From assembly GCA_958349075.1 (NCBI GenBank), contig CATWBR010000059.1:1-13965 (forward strand): DNA of 13,965 bases, given 5' to 3'. Source of the DNA: an uncultured Clostridium sp. GTDB lineage: Bacteria > Bacillota > Clostridia > Lachnospirales > Lachnospiraceae. Positions 7,062 through 13,965 of this stretch are shown in pieces. The stretch's first letter is position 1; each line of letters opens with the position of its first letter. The translations under genes and the position numbers were made by a program. A model generated the notes under the pieces. That model did not search any database. It had not been told where the DNA came from and saw nothing but the letters and a program-made list of their open reading frames with translations.

Positions 7062-8282
7062 TCAACTAATTCCTTTAATAGCCCACTGATAGGACTCCGC
7101 TGCCTGTTTAAACGTAATTTCCGCGCTCCTGTAGGATGCGGTTGCCGTATACCACGCCGCCTCTCCGGACAGATACGTGCTTTTGTTAATCATGCCCGCC
7201 CTGTATTTTGTCTGTAAGGCGCCGTAATCTTTTTCCGCCGCCGCATAGGATGACGCTGCCGCCTCATAAAGCTGTTTGGCCTCCGTCACGGCCTGATAGA
7301 GTTCATCCATGGTCAGGCTTGCGGTCCCCTCGGCTTCCGCAAGCTGCTGCCTTCGCAGTCTTCGGGCCGTATCTCCGGTTGCGGAACTTTTCTTCACCGA
7401 TTTAACGTTTGAATCGGCAATGACTGCCTTTGTCTTATCCTCCGAAAGATTCATCCCGGCAAGCTCTTCCTGAGTTACGGCCGGTATCTCGCCTATCTGT
7501 ATCTCATTTGCGTTTTTCCCTGTCATAACGGCCAATTGGCGTTTCAGCTTATCTGCGCTGTCCTGCGTGGACTGTAATGAGGCCTGAGCGTTCAAAAGGC
7601 TCTTTTCCGCCTCCAAAAGCTCTGTCTCCGTAAGCAATCCGGCCTGCCTTTTGGAGGCCGCCAGCTCGTATGCCGCGTTCTGGGCTTCCACCCTCTTTCC
7701 GGCTGCGCCGGCCTGATATTCCATCTGCTTATAGGAATACATCAGGGTCTGGGCCGATTTGACGAGGCTGTTAATTGTCCTGTTGATGGATGCCTGACTG
7801 GTGGCGGAGTTCAGGGAATTGATGCTTCTCTTCATCTGGCTTGCCGACGAGGAAAGAATCTCTGCATTCTGGTCATAATTCGCGATCAGCTCATCGGCAG
7901 CGCCCTCGTCCTCCAGTTCATCCGCCTTGTTGATCATATCATGCTTTGCGCTTAGCAGGGATTCATAGGCTGCCTGATAGATTTCCAGGCTGTTCTCATA
8001 GCTCTTTTGCGTGTTAATTGCACTGCTGTTGCCGGTGCGGATGAGCTGTTCCAGTTCTGCATACTCTATCAGGTTATCATTCAGGGCCTCCTCGCTGATT
8101 ACCGCCGTTTCACCGGACTCACCGAATTCTTCCCAATTCCCGGACAGGGCAGGCCCCTCCGCTTCTCCCGCCTCCTCCAGGCCCGATATCAGAGGACCGG
8201 ACCCGGCCTGCGCCGGAAGCTGGTACAGGAGGCTTAAGGCCGTTCCGGCGGCTGCCGCCCAGCCCGCTATTCTTCTATTCAA
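7062..8282 (-). CDS. TolC-like coiled-coil protein without obvious beta-barrel (second copy)
   Basis: 406 residues from TTG 8282. AAAGGAGG lies 7 nt upstream, and this start gives a proper signal peptide (NRRIAGW, hydrophobic core, cleavage after PAQA, residue 26). The in-frame ATG at 8339 would overlap the upstream gene by 44 bp and spoil the signal. The start is 13 nt past the stop of the first TolC-like gene. After an acidic linker (about 30-65) the protein is almost wholly helical with heptad-like Ala/Leu spacing. Two helical-hairpin turns carry the tip signature of outer-membrane-factor proteins: KRQAGLLTETELLEAE (G215) and KYRAGMINKSTYLSGEA (G363). IGEIPAV (263-269) matches the usual inter-repeat segment. 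The amphipathic strands expected before the long helices are not seen: residues 110-165 and 290-325 are hydrophilic, with a run of Arg/Lys at 307-311. It is exported. It probably partners the first copy and the adaptor in a trans-wall conduit (inference). Confidence 0.8.
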   Translation of the reverse strand: MNRRIAGWAAAAGTALSLLYQLPAQAGSGPLISGLEEAGEAEGPALSGNWEEFGESGETAVISEEALNDNLIEYAELEQLIRTGNSSAINTQKSYENSLEIYQAAYESLLSAKHDMINKADELEDEGAADELIANYDQNAEILSSSASQMKRSINSLNSATSQASINRTINSLVKSAQTLMYSYKQMEYQAGAAGKRVEAQNAAYELAASKRQAGLLTETELLEAEKSLLNAQASLQSTQDSADKLKRQLAVMTGKNANEIQIGEIPAVTQEELAGMNLSEDKTKAVIADSNVKSVKKSSATGDTARRLRRQQLAEAEGTASLTMDELYQAVTEAKQLYEAAASSYAAAEKDYGALQTKYRAGMINKSTYLSGEAAWYTATASYRSAEITFKQAAESYQWAIKGIS

Positions 8283-8295
8283 TCCGCTTCCTCCT

Positions 8296-9471
8296 TTACG
8301 TTGTGGATGCCAGGCCGTCCACCGCCCACTGGTAGGCATACTGAGCCTTTAAAAGCGACAATGCGGCCGTTTCCTTTTCCGTCTTTGCCTTCGTATAGGA
8401 GGTCTGCTGGCTCTGATATGCATTCTGGCTCATGGTTCCGGCCGCTTTCTTGCGCTCTGCCGACTGCATGGTTTTTTCCTCCAGTTCAAAGCTCTTCAGA
8501 GTCTGGGCATACTGGTTTTCCGCCAGCAGAAGGCTCTGCCATGCCGATTTAACATTGGCTTTCACCGCCTCCCTGCTGCTTTTCAGTGTCTCCTCGTACT
8601 GCCTTTGTGTGGCGCCCACCTTAGCATTTTTAGCTTCCCGGGTCAGTATTTTTAGCTCATAATTATTATCCACTGCCCTGACCAGATCTTCTTCTAAATT
8701 GATTGTGCTGCTCTTTGACGGATCCGGCTCCGGGAGGGCGCCAATCTCCACCTCATCCCCGTATTTCCAGCCCATCATCAGGCACAGGTTTTCTTTTGTC
8801 GATGCTATTGTGCTTTCCGCCGAAGTGATGGCGGCTTCTGCCTGAAGCAGCGTATCTTTCGCATTCAGGACGGCCGTCTGGGTTGCCGTGCCTGCCGCAG
8901 CCTGAAGTTCGGCCGTCCGGTACGCCGTTTCGGCCGTCTCCCTGGTACTCCTGCTGTTTTCCAGGGTCAGAACGGAATTCCAGTACGTGAGCATCAGGTT
9001 CTGGGCAGACTGGACAAGGGACTTTTCCGTCTTGTCATATCCCCACTTCACCACATCGCCGTCGGACACATTTTCATCTCCCCGATCCATCATCTGGTCG
9101 GCCTGAAGTTCACTGCTCTGGGCTGCCGCCAGGCTGGAACCGTAATTGGCGTCATCCGAATCCGGGTACTCAATGCTTCCATATATCTCATCGGCCGTAT
9201 CGTAGTAAGTCTGGGCTACCTCGTCACTGTCTTTTCCTTTATAGTCCTCATAGGCAATCTGATTGCTCAGAACCGTACTGTTATACTCGTGAATTAAATC
9301 TCCTATCTCGTCAAATTCCAGCTTATTATCCCTCAGGGATGCCCATTTTTCCTCGGTATAGGCAAACGGCGGGCTGGCCGCCAGGGCTGCCTGGGGAACT
9401 GTCAAAGAAAATATGGCGGTTCCGGCTGCCAGGGCGCAGAACCGCGCCCTTTTTCTGTTATTTTTCTGCAT
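8296..9471 (-). CDS. TolC-like coiled-coil protein without obvious beta-barrel (first copy)
   Basis: 391 residues from ATG 9471, with a purine-rich GGAAGGAAGAGAGG tract just upstream. The signal peptide is basic (NNRKRAR), with a hydrophobic core and probable cleavage after QAALA (residue 31). It shows the two-fold repeat of the TolC family. Tip 1 is AAGTATQTAVLNAK (G194), then an Ala-rich helix, CLMMGW and IGALPEPDP (243-251). Tip 2 is AAGTMSQNAYQSQQ (G345), then a helix ending AQYAYQWAV. Where TolC has paired beta-strands before each long helix, this protein has an acidic, Gly/Ser/Asp-rich stretch (about 78-142) and an uninterrupted helix (275-310). At 391 residues it is shorter than the roughly 420-490 of true outer-membrane factors. 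It shares only this plan with the downstream copy, so they are diverged paralogues. It lies 121 bp after the RND gene; that gap shows no convincing terminator or promoter, so co-transcription is likely. Confidence 0.82.
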   Translation of the reverse strand: MQKNNRKRARFCALAAGTAIFSLTVPQAALAASPPFAYTEEKWASLRDNKLEFDEIGDLIHEYNSTVLSNQIAYEDYKGKDSDEVAQTYYDTADEIYGSIEYPDSDDANYGSSLAAAQSSELQADQMMDRGDENVSDGDVVKWGYDKTEKSLVQSAQNLMLTYWNSVLTLENSRSTRETAETAYRTAELQAAAGTATQTAVLNAKDTLLQAEAAITSAESTIASTKENLCLMMGWKYGDEVEIGALPEPDPSKSSTINLEEDLVRAVDNNYELKILTREAKNAKVGATQRQYEETLKSSREAVKANVKSAWQSLLLAENQYAQTLKSFELEEKTMQSAERKKAAGTMSQNAYQSQQTSYTKAKTEKETAALSLLKAQYAYQWAVDGLASTT

Positions 9472-9592
9472 TCCTCTCTTCCTTCCTAATTTTTTGTTAC
9501 TTCTTTATCCGTTTGCTGCAAATCCCTTCAATATAAATCCTTTATTTTTTCTCTGTTCTGTAGTTCCTTTATCCTTTTAAAAACCTTTTTTG

Positions 9593-12500
9593 CTAATCTA
9601 TATCCTGATATTCTTCTTTCGGTTTCCTGCTCAGCAGCCCGTAATAAACCGGCAGCATGAACAGTGCCACAACAACGCCGACCGCCAGTCCTCCGATATC
9701 TACAATCGCAATACCCTGGGTTGTGGAGCCGCTGCTTCCGATTGCCATAGCCATCGGGATCATGGAAAGAATCGTTGTCAAACTTGTCATCAGGATTGGC
9801 CTGATTCGGGTTGCCCCCGCCTCAATCAGAGCCGTATGTAAATCCATCTCCTGCCGGTACTGATTCACCGTATCCACGTATAGAATACCGTTATTTACAA
9901 CGGTTCCGATGAGGATCAGGAATCCGAGCAGCGTCGTCATACTGATGGTGACTCCGGTAATTTTCAGGAATCCGAAGGATCCCACCAGGCTGAACGGGAT
10001 TGTGGTCATAACCATGACGGAGAATTTCACCGACTCAAACTGGCTCGACATTACGACGAATACCAGGAATACGGCAATTGCAATGGCCGAGTAGAGAGAA
10101 CTGAACTCCTCCTGCATCATTCTGTCCCTGCTGTTGGTTCCCAGGGTTATCGTTCCCGTCAGGTTAGGGGCAATGACTTCGCTGTCAATGGCTGCCTTGG
10201 TATTTCCTCCTGTATAGTCTCCGCTGATTGTTATTTCATATGCTTTATCTGTTTTTGAAATGGATGACGGGCTGTCTTTGAATATGACATCCGCAACCTG
10301 GGTGAGGGCCACTTTTCCGCCCTTTGAATCGGTGAGAATGATATCTTTCACCTGATCTACGGTTCTGTATTCATCCTCCGGGTATTCTACCTGAACGGAA
10401 ATCTCCTCGCCGTCCACTTTCAGTGTCGTGGCCTCGACGCCGCTCAACATCTGGTTGACCGTGGAACCAATGGAGGAAGCGGTCAGGCCGTGGGCTTTAG
10501 CCATCACCGGGTCTACCTTGAGCGTGACAATAGGGGCATTATTTTCAATACTGGAATGAACATTGATGATATCGTCCCTTGCCGTCAGCTCTTTTACTAT
10601 CTTGTCGCTGACTTCCTTCAGTTCGTCATACTGGGTGCCGTGCAGGAGCACCTCATAGCCTCTCTGGCCTCCCATAAAACTCATGGACGTGGACGCCGAG
10701 ACGTCGATGGTGCAGTTTTCAATGCTATCCATCTGCTTCTGCCACAGATCGGCCACATCCTCTGTGTCCATGCTCCTTTTATCCTTCAGATAGGCGGTAA
10801 TGCTTCCGCTGTCTCCGTTATAACGCAGCATATAGGAATCCACATTCTCATCAGCCGCTGCGACGGCCTCGGCCTGTTCCAGGGCATCGTTAATTTTCTC
10901 CTGTAAAAGTCCCGGCCTCGTCTCAATGCTGACGCTGACCGTTCCGGTATCGTCGGAGGTCATAAGCTCCGCCTCCATCCCCGATGCCATGTATATGGTC
11001 GCGGCCATAATGGCGATGGAAGCCAGCATTACGATTCCCTTGCGCCTCAGCAGTTTTTCCATTGTTTTACGGTAAAAGCGCTGAAACCGGTCTATCGGGC
11101 GTGACATCAGCGCCTTCTGCGTCTCAATCGGTTTATAAAAGAGGTAGCAGAGCGGGACAATCGTCATGGCCGATAAGAGGGAAGCCAGCATACAGAACAC
11201 CACGGTAAAGCCCAGCGGCTTAAACATCTGTCCCGTCATTCCCTCGATTGCAGCCAGAGGAATAAATACGACACAGGTCGTGATGGTGGAGCCGATAATA
11301 GAGTTTCCGACAATCGACGTGCCTTCAAGCGCCGCCTTACTGTATCCGAGGATTCCTTTATCCTCTCCCTCCGCCGTCGCCCTGAAACAGCTCTCCAGTA
11401 CAACAATCGAGTTATCCACCATCATTCCGACGCCGAGAACCAGGGCGCTCATCGTGATGACGTTCAGTGAGAAACCGGCCGCCGTGATTGCGATCAGCGA
11501 CATCAGAATGGATGTGGGGATGGAACTTCCTACAATTAAGGACGCCTTATAATCACCGAAAAACAGGAAAATAACAATCATGGAAATAATAACGGCCAGC
11601 ACCATAGTCTCCGCTACGTCCATCAGCGAATCCATAATGCTCTCCGAAGTATCATTTGCCACATTAATATGCAGGTTCTCATCGGAGGCCTCCAATGCCT
11701 CGATGGCGCTCTTTACCGCGCTGGAAACTTCCATTGCCGTATTGCTCTGCTGTTTTGTAATGGAAAGGGAAATGGTCTCCTCTCCGTTATAGCGGGAAAC
11801 GCCTCCCCTCTCCTCTTTTGCCTCATAGATATTGGCAACATCGGAGAGCATAACCAGATCGCCCGTAGCGGTGGCAATCGGAATGTCCTTCAGTTCATCC
11901 TGCTTTTCCGTCTCCAGGGATGTCGTCACCGACAATTCCAGGTTTCCTGCAACGGCCTCGCCGGAAGGATAGGCCAGGTTTGCCGAACTGATGGCCGAAG
12001 TGACGTCGTTCATGGTAAGGCCATACTGCTCCATCTTCTCCGAAAGGAGCTCAATTTTTACATATTCGGAGGAACCGCCCATGGCGCTCACCTCCGCTAC
12101 CGAAGAAATACGCTCAAACTCCGGCACAATATTCTGATCCACGTAATCGTAGAGATTCTCCTGCTGTGAATGGCTGATGGAGAGCATCATCGTCGTTCCC
12201 GCATTCATGCTCATCTCCATGATGGAGGTGTCTACATCGTCGGGGAGATTCCTCTCCGCATTTTCAAGCTGTTTTTTCAGATTGTCGTAAGCTTCATCCA
12301 TATCGGTTCCGTAATCATACTCCAGCATTACCATGGCGCTGCCGTCGTTCGATGAGGAACTCATGCTCTTTACGCCTTCCAGCGTGCTGATGGCATCCTC
12401 GATCGGCTCCGTCACCAGCTCGCAGATATCTTCCGGACCTGCGCCGGAATAACTGGCTCTGACAATCAGCATCGGCGTCTCCATATCCGGCATCTGTTCC

Positions 12501-12607
12501 AGCTTTGCCGAGAATATGGATGAGATACCGAACACGATGAGGCAGAGAAGCGCCATAACCGTTGTGACCGGATGTTTAAGGACATACTTTGTAATTCCTC
12601 TTCCCAT
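9593..12607 (-). CDS. RND-family efflux permease
   Basis: 1004 residues. Its ATG shares one base with the adaptor stop (TAATG), and GGGAGGGG lies 7 nt upstream, within the adaptor gene. The full RND plan is present: TM1 (about 12-32), a large extracytoplasmic loop opening with SAKLEQMPDMETP, TM2-TM6, a second large loop, and TM8-TM12 (about 845-990), ending in a short basic/acidic tail. TM4 reads GVGMMVDNSIVVLE: D398 is kept, but the second Asp of the AcrB D407-D408 pair is N399. TM10 reads LIGTVVNNGILYVD, with N905 where AcrB has K940. Proton-driven export of a hydrophobic or amphipathic compound is expected from the family; the substrate cannot be told. At about 1000 residues it is slightly shorter than AcrB (about 1050). 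It works with the adaptor encoded before it and, by context, with the two TolC-like proteins after it. Confidence 0.93.
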   Translation of the reverse strand: MGRGITKYVLKHPVTTVMALLCLIVFGISSIFSAKLEQMPDMETPMLIVRASYSGAGPEDICELVTEPIEDAISTLEGVKSMSSSSNDGSAMVMLEYDYGTDMDEAYDNLKKQLENAERNLPDDVDTSIMEMSMNAGTTMMLSISHSQQENLYDYVDQNIVPEFERISSVAEVSAMGGSSEYVKIELLSEKMEQYGLTMNDVTSAISSANLAYPSGEAVAGNLELSVTTSLETEKQDELKDIPIATATGDLVMLSDVANIYEAKEERGGVSRYNGEETISLSITKQQSNTAMEVSSAVKSAIEALEASDENLHINVANDTSESIMDSLMDVAETMVLAVIISMIVIFLFFGDYKASLIVGSSIPTSILMSLIAITAAGFSLNVITMSALVLGVGMMVDNSIVVLESCFRATAEGEDKGILGYSKAALEGTSIVGNSIIGSTITTCVVFIPLAAIEGMTGQMFKPLGFTVVFCMLASLLSAMTIVPLCYLFYKPIETQKALMSRPIDRFQRFYRKTMEKLLRRKGIVMLASIAIMAATIYMASGMEAELMTSDDTGTVSVSIETRPGLLQEKINDALEQAEAVAAADENVDSYMLRYNGDSGSITAYLKDKRSMDTEDVADLWQKQMDSIENCTIDVSASTSMSFMGGQRGYEVLLHGTQYDELKEVSDKIVKELTARDDIINVHSSIENNAPIVTLKVDPVMAKAHGLTASSIGSTVNQMLSGVEATTLKVDGEEISVQVEYPEDEYRTVDQVKDIILTDSKGGKVALTQVADVIFKDSPSSISKTDKAYEITISGDYTGGNTKAAIDSEVIAPNLTGTITLGTNSRDRMMQEEFSSLYSAIAIAVFLVFVVMSSQFESVKFSVMVMTTIPFSLVGSFGFLKITGVTISMTTLLGFLILIGTVVNNGILYVDTVNQYRQEMDLHTALIEAGATRIRPILMTSLTTILSMIPMAMAIGSSGSTTQGIAIVDIGGLAVGVVVALFMLPVYYGLLSRKPKEEYQDID

Positions 12608-13788
12608 TAATTATCCCCTCCCACCGGTTTTTCTCCCGCCGCATCCCCTGCGTCCGCAAGCGCCTGTGCGGTATCTTCCCCCGTCTTTAAATTGACCGTA
12701 GAACCCTCATAAAGCTGGGAACTCCATGTGCTGACAACCATTTCCTCCGCTGTCAGACCGGAGCGTATTTCCGCTGTCTCCGAATCGTAGAGGCCGACTT
12801 CCACCTCTTTTTTATGTATTGTCCCGTCCTCGTAAACGTAAACATTGCCGACTCCTCCATCATAATAAATGGCATCCACCGGCACCGTCATCACGTTGTC
12901 GGCCCGTTCGGAAACGACCTTTACCTTGACCACGCTGCCCGTCGCCACGGAATTCACTTCCGTCAGATCCGCTTTTATCTTGAAAAGGCCGTTGGAATCA
13001 TCCACCATGGTGCTGATATCGCTGATTACTCCCTCGTAAGAATTTCCCTCCCTCTCGATTGTCATCTTGTCGCCCTGGTTCAGATTCCGGACCACATTCT
13101 CCGTTACATAAAAGGATACTCGTTTATTGCCCTGACCCGAAATGACACAGAGCTGGGCAGACTGGTTTACGCGGTCATATACCTCCAGATCACAGCTCTC
13201 TATCTTTCCTCCGATGGGGGCCGTGATGGAACTGTATTCCACCTGTTTTTCATAGGCCAGCTTTGCCGATTCGTACTGCAGTTTTGCACTCTTTACATTA
13301 TTCTGGTACTGTTCCCACTCCTGGTCGGATATATCGCCGCCCTGATATAAAACCTGCATCCTGTTCAGGGTGCTCTGAGCCTCCGACAGGGAAATCGCCG
13401 CCGAATCCATGGAATTTTTGGCAGTGTCCACCTGTTCCGTGTCAATGGTGCACAGGAGCTGTCCGGCTTCCACCGTGTCTCCCGCCTTGACGAGAACGGA
13501 AGTCACATCTCCTCCCGCTTTCGCGTAAACATATACCACATCCGCCGGTTCCACCGTCCCCGCCAGGCTGGTCGTCTTCTCAAGGCTGCCGGTCGCCGGA
13601 ACCTCCGCTTTGACGGTGGCGACATTGTTCATCTCCTGACCTCCCATCATACCGCCCGGCATGGATTTTTCTTTTCCCCCCCTGGACGCTGCCGCCGCAA
13701 CCAGAACAATCAGGATAACGGCCGCTGCTGTCAGTCTTTTCCTCTTCCCTGCCGCTTTTATAAACGAGTTCACTTTCTCTTTTATCAT
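12607..13788 (-). CDS. Periplasmic-adaptor-type (HlyD/AcrA family) membrane fusion protein with RLS motif
   Basis: 393 residues from ATG 13788, where GAGGAGG lies 8 nt upstream. The longer frame from GTG 13830 has no ribosome site. A single N-terminal membrane anchor (19-35, after KRKR) is followed by a Gly/Met-rich linker (MPGGMMGGQEM) and the first lipoyl half (about 80-118, VYAKAGGDVTSVLVKAGDTV). The alpha-hairpin (119-183) comes next, then the second lipoyl half (SSITAPIGGKIES, 186-198), a beta-barrel (about 218-300), a membrane-proximal part with TVPVDAIYY, and an acidic low-complexity tail. The hairpin tip reads RMQVLYQGGDIS, which fits R-x3-L-x6-S exactly (R143, L147, S154), the RLS motif by which AcrA/MacA-type adaptors contact TolC. 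It is the first gene of the operon and overlaps the permease start by one base. It is expected to link the permease to the TolC-like proteins. Confidence 0.9.
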   Translation of the reverse strand: MIKEKVNSFIKAAGKRKRLTAAAVILIVLVAAAASRGGKEKSMPGGMMGGQEMNNVATVKAEVPATGSLEKTTSLAGTVEPADVVYVYAKAGGDVTSVLVKAGDTVEAGQLLCTIDTEQVDTAKNSMDSAAISLSEAQSTLNRMQVLYQGGDISDQEWEQYQNNVKSAKLQYESAKLAYEKQVEYSSITAPIGGKIESCDLEVYDRVNQSAQLCVISGQGNKRVSFYVTENVVRNLNQGDKMTIEREGNSYEGVISDISTMVDDSNGLFKIKADLTEVNSVATGSVVKVKVVSERADNVMTVPVDAIYYDGGVGNVYVYEDGTIHKKEVEVGLYDSETAEIRSGLTAEEMVVSTWSSQLYEGSTVNLKTGEDTAQALADAGDAAGEKPVGGDN

Positions 13789-13910
13789 TATCTGGTCCTC
13801 CTCACTGACCGGTGCGGGAATCTCCGCCACTGTCCGCAGTACTGCAAACCCTGTAAAAACACGGTTCTGCGCACGGTGGCATTCCCCACCTCAGGTTTTA
13901 AATTGAGCTG

Positions 13911-13919
13911 AGTATATCA
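13911..13919 (-). promoter_or_regulatory. Extended -10 promoter of the pump operon
   Basis: On the minus strand TGATATACT (13919-13911) is TG-N-TATACT, an extended -10 element. No good -35 box lies 17 bp upstream, which fits an activator-dependent promoter. The leader to ATG 13788 is about 115 nt. It includes a GGTGG/CCACC hairpin (13890-13875) and the 10-bp palindrome GCAGTACTGC (13836-13845). Confidence 0.5.
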
Positions 13920-13940
13920 TCCCTCTTTAAATGGAAAATC

Positions 13941-13958
13941 AACTGAACATGAACTGAA
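13941..13958 (-). promoter_or_regulatory. 11-bp-phased direct repeat, probable response-regulator site
   Basis: On the minus strand TTCAGTT-CATG-TTCAGTT: two identical heptamers (plus-strand AACTGAA at 13941-13947 and 13952-13958) with starts exactly 11 bp apart. The site ends about 24 bp before the -10 box, where a -35 element would be. This spacing is typical of OmpR/PhoB-family tandem binding. The regulator gene itself is not in the window. Confidence 0.45.
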
Positions 13959-13965
13959 TATAAAC

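Noticed and set aside
9472..9592. Possible separate promoter for the TolC-like pair in the 121-bp gap.
   Set aside because: The best minus-strand candidate (TTGAAG and TAAAGA with 18-bp spacing) is a poor match in AT-rich DNA, where such matches are common by chance.
12607..13830. Longer adaptor frame from GTG 13830.
   Set aside because: No ribosome site precedes it, whereas ATG 13788 has GAGGAGG at 8 nt and puts the basic residues and membrane anchor near the N-terminus.
13836..13845. Perfect palindrome GCAGTACTGC as an operator.
   Set aside because: It is only 10 bp and lies well inside the leader, with no second copy; chance cannot be excluded.

Overview
The window looks like chromosomal DNA of an anaerobic, moderate-GC Firmicute, most probably a Lachnospiraceae or Clostridium cluster XIVa relative. 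The grounds are strong AGGAGG-type ribosome binding sites, sigma-A-like promoters, a very large 2-hydroxyacyl-CoA dehydratase-activase fusion protein of the kind typical of anaerobic Clostridia, and codon use around 50% GC. This placement is inference; no rRNA or other marker gene is present.

Layout, left to right. (1) 1-812, minus strand: the N-terminal 270 codons of a rhomboid-fold membrane protein that lacks the protease serine motif and carries a cytoplasmic zinc ribbon; it reads off the left edge and has a perfect consensus promoter. (2) 813-2037: a 1.2-kb gene-free stretch dominated by a composite palindromic element with four alternating copies of a roughly 160-190-bp unit. The two pairs are separated by a spacer holding a 9-bp hairpin and 15-bp tandem repeats. 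(3) 2038-6285, plus strand: one 1415-residue protein with two archerase-type ATPase/iron-sulfur modules, a cysteine-rich DUF2229-type section and a dehydratase-component-like C-terminus. (4) 6286-6549: a probable promoter followed by a leader of about 180 nt with three related ~45-bp repeats. Two of these fold into the same hairpin design (U/U mismatch, tandem GA/GA, U-rich loop) with compensating base changes. (5) 6550-7032: a small secreted protein of unknown function, ended by a strong terminator that also serves the convergent operon. (6) 13788-7062, minus strand: a four-gene operon encoding a membrane-fusion (HlyD/AcrA-type) adaptor, an RND permease and two TolC-like proteins. An extended -10 element and an 11-bp-phased direct repeat lie upstream, at the right edge.

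The most interesting system is the last. The operon has all three classes of part of a Gram-negative tripartite pump. The adaptor retains the RLS hairpin-tip motif used to dock on TolC, and both TolC-like proteins keep the two helical-tip motifs but seem to lack the outer-membrane beta-barrel strands. If the host is a monoderm, as inferred, this would be a pump with a TolC-like coiled-coil tube but no outer membrane to open into. The second most interesting items are the covarying hairpin repeats in the leader at 6365-6448 and the nested palindromic element at 893-1824.
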